64,000 nucleotides of DNA from Sinorhizobium sp. 8-89 (GTDB taxonomy: Bacteria > Pseudomonadota > Alphaproteobacteria > Rhizobiales > Rhizobiaceae). The notes under the pieces were generated by a model. It was not told where the DNA came from. It saw only the letters and a program-made list of their open reading frames with translations, and made no database searches. A program made the position numbers and the translations under genes. Location: positions 7,861 through 71,860 of the forward strand of contig NZ_JASKLR010000017.1 in assembly GCF_030124325.1 (NCBI RefSeq). Reading direction: 5' to 3'. Of this stretch, positions 60,044-64,000 are shown piece after piece; the stretch's first letter is position 1; each line of letters starts with the position of its first letter.

Positions 60044-60805
60044 TCAGACTCGGCGTTTGGCGGCGCCCCACTCGGCCTGCTGACCGCTCAGCCGGACGCG
60101 ATACCGCTCCTGGCTTGCGGTCAGATGGGCGCGCATGGCGGCGCGGGCGGCTTCCGGGTCACTGGCGGAAATGGCTTTCAGGATTGCCAGATGCTCGCGT
60201 TGCAGGCTTTCCTGATATTCACGCGACAGCACGCTGTCGGTACCCCAGGGCGAGGCGACGTCGCAGGGGATGGCCCGCATGCCGAGCGCGTCGAGTACCT
60301 CGACATAATAGGGATTGTTGGTGGCGGCCGCGATCGCCCGGTGGAAGGCGAAGTCGCTCTTGCCCGTCGCCTCGCCGCGCTCGAGCAGGCGGTCGAATTC
60401 GAAGAAGGCCTCCTGGATCTGCGCCTCCTGGGCGGCGTTGCGCCGAAGCGCTGCAAGACCCGCGCTTTCGATCTCAAGCCCCATGCGCACCTCGATCACA
60501 TTTAGCGCATGGGAGATCTTGTTGCCGACGTCGAGGCTGATCGAACCGAAGGCAAGCGTCGGGTGGTCCTTGACGAAGACGCCGGCGCCCTGCCGCGGCT
60601 CGACAAGGCCATCGGCCGCAAGGGTCGCAATCGCCTCGCGGACCACGGTGCGGCTGACGCCGAAAATGTCGCTCATCCGGCTTTCCGTCGGCAGCTTCTG
60701 GCCTGGCGGGATTTCGCCCTTCAGCACCTGCTGCCGGAGTGCGCTCGCGACGCGCTCGGAAAGTTTCGGTTTGCGCTCGATCTTGAATTCGGCCAGGTGG
60801 CCCAT
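60044..60805 (-). CDS. GntR-family (FadR-type) transcriptional regulator
   Basis: A 253-residue regulator. The winged HTH is at about residues 15-85 (LKGEIPPGQKLPTESRMSDI, FGVSRTVVREAIATLAADG), and an all-helical FCD effector domain follows with the Asp/His metal-site residues (VIEVRMGLEIESAG, DFAFHRAIA). It is encoded within the operon between the TRAP genes and kduI, so it probably controls this uronate operon autogenously. ATG 60805 is eight bases from the DctM stop and has AAAGGG upstream; the longer frame overlaps dctM. Confidence 0.92.
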   Translation of the reverse strand: MGHLAEFKIERKPKLSERVASALRQQVLKGEIPPGQKLPTESRMSDIFGVSRTVVREAIATLAADGLVEPRQGAGVFVKDHPTLAFGSISLDVGNKISHALNVIEVRMGLEIESAGLAALRRNAAQEAQIQEAFFEFDRLLERGEATGKSDFAFHRAIAAATNNPYYVEVLDALGMRAIPCDVASPWGTDSVLSREYQESLQREHLAILKAISASDPEAARAAMRAHLTASQERYRVRLSGQQAEWGAAKRRV

Positions 60806-60812
60806 GATGCTA

Positions 60813-62096
60813 TTACCCTTTGAATACGCTCGGCAACCAGAGCGAAAGGGCCGGAACATAGGTGACGAGCCCAAGGACGATCAACCCCGCCAGATAGAAG
60901 GGCCAGATGCTGCGCATGGCCTCCCAGACGGAGATTCTTCCGACCGCGCAGGCCACGAACTGCACGGCGCCAACGGGCGGCGTGTTGAGGCCGATGCCGA
61001 AGTTCAGGATCATGATCACCCCGAAATGAACCGGATCGACGCCATAGGCCATCGCCACCGGCAGGAAGATCGGCGTGCAGATGATGATGGTCGGCCCCAT
61101 GTCCATGAACGTGCCGAGGAACAGCATCAGGACGTTGATCAGGAGGAGCACGATGATCGGATTGTCCGAGATAGTGTTCATCCAGTCGATCAGCGCGGCG
61201 GGCACCTTTAGAAACGCCATCAGCCAGGAGAAAGCGGCTGCCATGCCGATGATGAGCAGGACCATCGCCGTCGTGCGCACGGCGCCGAAAGTGGCGTGGA
61301 CGAAATCCTGCCAGGTCATCTGCCGATAGACGAAGACGGTTACCGCGAGCGCATAGAGAACGGCGATGCAGGAGCTCTCGGTTGCCGTGAATACGCCCGA
61401 GCGGACGCCGCCGAAGATGATGCCGATGAGCAACAATCCGGGAATTGAGACCAGCAGATATCGCCCGACCCTGCCAAACCCTGGAAAGGTCTCGACGGGG
61501 TAGCCGCGCCGGCGCGCCACGAAATAGGCGGTGACCATCAGGGCAGCCGCATAGAGGAGGCCGGGGAGAATACCGGCGGTGAAGAGATCTGCGATCGAGA
61601 TCTTTCCGCCCGCCGAGATCGAATAGATGATCATGTTGTGCGATGGAGGCAACAGCAGCGCGATCAGTGCCGCCATCGAGGTGACGTTGACGGCATAGTC
61701 AGCGCCGTAGCCGCGCTCCTTCATCTGCGGGATCATGAGCCCGCCAACGGCCGCGGCTTCCGCGACTGCGGAGCCGGAAATCCCCCCGAACAGAGTGGCC
61801 GTGACGATGTTGACCTGCCCCAGCCCGCCGCGGATATGCCCGACCAGCGAGGCGGCAAAGGCGACGATTTTCTGGGCGATGCCGCCGCGCACCATCAGGT
61901 CGCCGGCGTAAATGAAGAAGGGAATGGCGAGCAGCGAAAACACGCTCATGCCGGAATTCAGCCGCTGGAAGATCACCAGCGGCGGCAGCCCCAGATAAAG
62001 CACGGTCGCAAAAGAGGCGACGCCAAGGCAGAAGGCGATCGGCGTTCCGATCAGCATCAGGAGCGTGAATACGCCGAAGAGGATCATCATATCCAT
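60813..62096 (-). CDS. TRAP transporter large permease (DctM family)
   Basis: A 427-residue membrane protein of the DctM family with about 12 hydrophobic segments. Motifs: LIGTPIAFCLGVASF, GDLMVRGGIAQKI, GGISGSAVAEAAAVGGLMIP and GTFMDMGPTIIICTPIFLPV. It forms the Na+- or H+-coupled channel of the TRAP system, with DctQ and DctP encoded just upstream. The neighbouring kdu genes point to a uronate or unsaturated uronate substrate. Confidence 0.94.
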   Translation of the reverse strand: MDMMILFGVFTLLMLIGTPIAFCLGVASFATVLYLGLPPLVIFQRLNSGMSVFSLLAIPFFIYAGDLMVRGGIAQKIVAFAASLVGHIRGGLGQVNIVTATLFGGISGSAVAEAAAVGGLMIPQMKERGYGADYAVNVTSMAALIALLLPPSHNMIIYSISAGGKISIADLFTAGILPGLLYAAALMVTAYFVARRRGYPVETFPGFGRVGRYLLVSIPGLLLIGIIFGGVRSGVFTATESSCIAVLYALAVTVFVYRQMTWQDFVHATFGAVRTTAMVLLIIGMAAAFSWLMAFLKVPAALIDWMNTISDNPIIVLLLINVLMLFLGTFMDMGPTIIICTPIFLPVAMAYGVDPVHFGVIMILNFGIGLNTPPVGAVQFVACAVGRISVWEAMRSIWPFYLAGLIVLGLVTYVPALSLWLPSVFKG

Positions 62097-62100
62097 ATGA

Positions 62101-62661
62101 TCATGCCTTTACGTTCGCGGTGTCGAGTTCGGCGGCGGCCTCCGCCGGCGGCATTTCGTCGAGAAGGTCGTCGATGGGTTCGCCGGCAAGACGCAGAACG
62201 ATACGCTCCAGGGCAAACAGGGTGATGAGAACACCGCCGGCAACCAGCGGCACGTAGCTCCAGCCGCCGGAGATCTGGAGCGAGGGCAGGGTGGTGTTCC
62301 AAGTGAGTGCGACGAGCTGCCCCCCATACCAGATCATCCCGACGCCGAAAGCGAGGGCGACGAGATCCGAGATCATGCGCAGCCATTTCTTGCCGCTTTT
62401 CGGCACGACGTAGAGCAGCACGTCGAATCCGAGGTGATAGTTTTCGCGAACGCCGACCGCGGCGCCAAGAAAGATGAACCAGCTCATCAGCATGACTGCG
62501 CCAGGCTCGGTCCAGCTCGGCGAGTCGTTCAGCACATAGCGGCAGAACACCTGCCACGCCACGATGGCCGTCATCACGACGAGGCCGACGCCGGCCGACC
62601 AGAGCGAGAGCGTGCCCAGCCAGGACAGCGCGCCGCCTATTTTTGTCAATCCGTTGGACAA
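62101..62661 (-). CDS. TRAP transporter small permease (DctQ family)
   Basis: A 186-residue four-helix membrane protein (DctQ). It has WQVFCRYVLNDSPSWTEPGA (family motif), FIFLGAAVGVRENYHLGFDV and a C-terminal tail with EPIDDLLDEMPP. The frame opens with TTG at 62661, which is preceded by GAGGGA about eight bases upstream. Four bases separate it from dctM. Confidence 0.92.
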   Translation of the reverse strand: MSNGLTKIGGALSWLGTLSLWSAGVGLVVMTAIVAWQVFCRYVLNDSPSWTEPGAVMLMSWFIFLGAAVGVRENYHLGFDVLLYVVPKSGKKWLRMISDLVALAFGVGMIWYGGQLVALTWNTTLPSLQISGGWSYVPLVAGGVLITLFALERIVLRLAGEPIDDLLDEMPPAEAAAELDTANVKA

Positions 62662-62690
62662 GGTTTCATTCCCTCGAAGGGATGGGCAGG

Positions 62691-62789
62691 CTGCTGCATG
62701 TTTCCTTCCGATCTAGGGAGAAAGACATGCAGCAAATCAAAGTGCTACAGCGACCTTTGCGCGGCTAATAAAACGCGCGGCGCTGTAGG
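62691..62789. repeat. Dispersed rhizobial hairpin repeat, copy 7 (full length, reversed)
   Basis: The same two-hairpin unit in reverse: GCTGCATG and CATGCAGC around the inner TTCCGATCTAGG, then GTGCTACAGCG, CTTTGCGCGGC and GCGCGGCGCTGTAG. It lies in the 145-bp gap between the TRAP binding-protein gene and the small permease gene, where it may raise the binding-protein/permease mRNA ratio. Confidence 0.8.
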
Positions 62790-62806
62790 CCTGCCCATCG
62801 GACTCG

Positions 62807-63781
62807 TCATTGCACCGCCTGCACGTCTTCAACCATTTTCTTTAAGACCGGGTCGGCGGCGTGCTTTTCATAGACCGGCTTCATGGCGTCGATGAAACCC
62901 TGCTTGTCGGGCGTGGTGATCGTCGCACCGGCTGCTTCGATCTTGGCACGCGACTCCTTGACCTTGGCGGCCCAGAGCTCACGCTGCTTGGCGACGCTCT
63001 CCTTGGCGGCCTGTTTGAAGATTTCCTGGTCTTCCGGAGCAAGCTTGTCGAAGGCGGCCTTGTTCATCACGAACACTTCCGGAAGGATGGTGTGTTCGTC
63101 GAGCGAGAAGTTCTTGGCCACTTCGAAATGCTTGGCGGTGTCGTAGCTCGGGAAATTGTTCTCCGCGCCGTCGATGACACCCGTTTCGATCGCCGAATAG
63201 ACTTCGCCGTAGGGCATCGGCGTGGCATTGGCCCCAAGCGCGGCCACCATGTCCACGAAAATGTCGGACTGGATGACGCGGAACTTGAGGCCCTTCATGT
63301 CGGCGACGGAATTGATCGGCTTCTGCTTGTTATAGAAGGAGCGCGCGCCGGCATCGTAATAAGCAAGGACCACCAGTCCGGCGCTTTCGAACGCCGTCTT
63401 GATCTGGTCGCCAACCGCGCCGTCCATGACCTTGTGCATGTGCTCTTCCGAACGGAAAAGGTAAGGCAGCGCCGGAACGATCGTTTCCTTCACCGTGCCG
63501 TTGAAGGGCGCCATTGAGACGCGGTTCAGCTCGATGACGCCGGAACGCACCTGCTCGATCGTATCCTTTTCCTCGCCGAGCTGGGCGGAATGGTAGACCT
63601 CGACGGCGTAGCGGCCGGCTGTGCGTTCCTTGACCAGTTCACCGAAATATTCGACCGCCTCGACCGTCGGATAGCCGTCCGGATGCGTGTCGGACGAACG
63701 CAGCACCGTCTGGGCACTGGCCGCGCTGGCGAATGAAGCGGCAACCAACAGACCTGCCGCAAATTTGACTAAGATTTTCAT
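62807..63781 (-). CDS. TRAP transporter periplasmic-binding protein (DctP family), uronate-type
   Basis: A 324-residue DctP protein with a Sec signal (MKILVKFAAGLLVAASFASA, cleavage near ASA). Family features: LRSSDTHPDGYPTVEAVEYF, the Arg for substrate carboxylate in LKFRVIQSDIFVDMV, and YGEVYSAIETGVIDGAENN. GGAGG is five bases before ATG 63781; the 17-codon longer frame reaches into the promoter. First gene of the seven-gene operon ending at kdgF, consistent with uptake of a uronic acid. Confidence 0.93.
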   Translation of the reverse strand: MKILVKFAAGLLVAASFASAASAQTVLRSSDTHPDGYPTVEAVEYFGELVKERTAGRYAVEVYHSAQLGEEKDTIEQVRSGVIELNRVSMAPFNGTVKETIVPALPYLFRSEEHMHKVMDGAVGDQIKTAFESAGLVVLAYYDAGARSFYNKQKPINSVADMKGLKFRVIQSDIFVDMVAALGANATPMPYGEVYSAIETGVIDGAENNFPSYDTAKHFEVAKNFSLDEHTILPEVFVMNKAAFDKLAPEDQEIFKQAAKESVAKQRELWAAKVKESRAKIEAAGATITTPDKQGFIDAMKPVYEKHAADPVLKKMVEDVQAVQ

Positions 63782-64000
63782 GCTTTCCTCCCGTTTTGCA
63801 TGACTTGATGTCTCAAAGCCCGTACCCGTCATTGCGGGCCCGTAGGCAAGATTCGGCGCAAGCTCCTATGCGCCTCCCTGAGGCGGTGTCGCGCGATGCG
63901 CAGTCCACCCATCCAGCGCGCAATATCGCGGCGCGCGAGGGTGAACGGAAACGCCCCTGATGCCCTCTTCCAACTTTACATCCTGACTGAACAGCATGTG
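63782..64000. other. Upstream region of the uronate operon; no gene seen
   Basis: This 219-base stretch probably holds the promoter of the dctP operon. The hairpin CGCCTC-CCT-GAGGCG is at 63871-63885 and a short TTGA-N4-TCAA element at about 63804-63815. No frame with family resemblance starts before the window edge. Confidence 0.45.

Noticed and set aside
1-64000. CRISPR arrays, prophage or insertion sequences
   Set aside because: No regularly spaced repeats, cas, integrase, transposase or phage structural genes were recognised; all repeats seen are isolated intergenic palindromes.

Overview
The window looks like part of a Sinorhizobium/Ensifer-type alphaproteobacterial replicon, most likely a megaplasmid or chromid. 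Four things point there: GC-rich DNA; seven copies of a dispersed two-hairpin intergenic repeat plus one RIME-type palindrome; an alphaproteobacterial LexA box (GTTC-N7-GTTC); and many catabolic operons, each with its own transporter and regulator, beside an accessory complex I cluster. The species is inferred, not shown. No rRNA, tRNA, CRISPR array, insertion sequence or replication origin was recognised.

Region 1 (1-5177): a YtfQRT/YjfF-type sugar ABC transporter on the minus strand, cut by the left edge, with a divergent LacI-family repressor. Two tandem 15-bp palindromes between them are likely operators. Region 2 (5178-8535): a decayed heavy-metal P-type ATPase locus (DUF5132, ATPase and HMA-like remnants, all frameshifted or deleted) around an intact DUF445 gene. 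Region 3 (8536-25266): a complete second NADH:quinone oxidoreductase. The plus strand carries nuoJ-K, an extra MrpD/NuoN-like antiporter subunit, an 84-residue membrane protein, a NuoL-like subunit, nuoM-N and nuoA-B-C-D-E-F-G. nuoH, nuoI and a CBS-domain protein form a convergent minus-strand operon. There are four antiporter-like subunits rather than three, which suggests an extended proton pump.

Region 4 (25267-25938): a 62-residue protein under a LexA-box promoter. Region 5 (25939-37248): a nine-gene minus-strand sugar-acid operon (aldolase-type lyase, DgoD-like dehydratase, CUT1 ABC transporter, NAD epimerase/dehydrogenase, an IclR regulator fused to an SMP-30 lactonase, SDR) with a divergent dgoK-like kinase and a DUF427 gene. 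Together they could carry an aldose or uronate through lactone, aldonate and 2-keto-3-deoxy acid to pyruvate. Region 6 (37368-38980): an azoR-like azoreductase divergent from a LysR regulator.

Region 7 (39063-50058): a LuxR regulator divergent from an acetone-carboxylase-type operon (beta, alpha, gamma subunits, SDR, ChoX-like quaternary-amine binding protein), facing a minus-strand set of SnoaL-like protein, ketosteroid-dehydrogenase-like flavoprotein and AraC regulator. This looks like a ketone-carboxylation pathway whose substrate may be a quaternary-ammonium ketone. Region 8 (50552-57789): a BMP-family nucleoside/base ABC transporter with an amidase and cytosine deaminase CodA. Region 9 (58052-63781): a uronate operon (TRAP transporter, GntR regulator, KduI, KduD, KdgF) for pectin-derived galacturonate products.

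Most operons are tightly packed, with ATGA stop-start overlaps. Intergenic repeats sit mainly at operon boundaries or just behind binding-protein genes.
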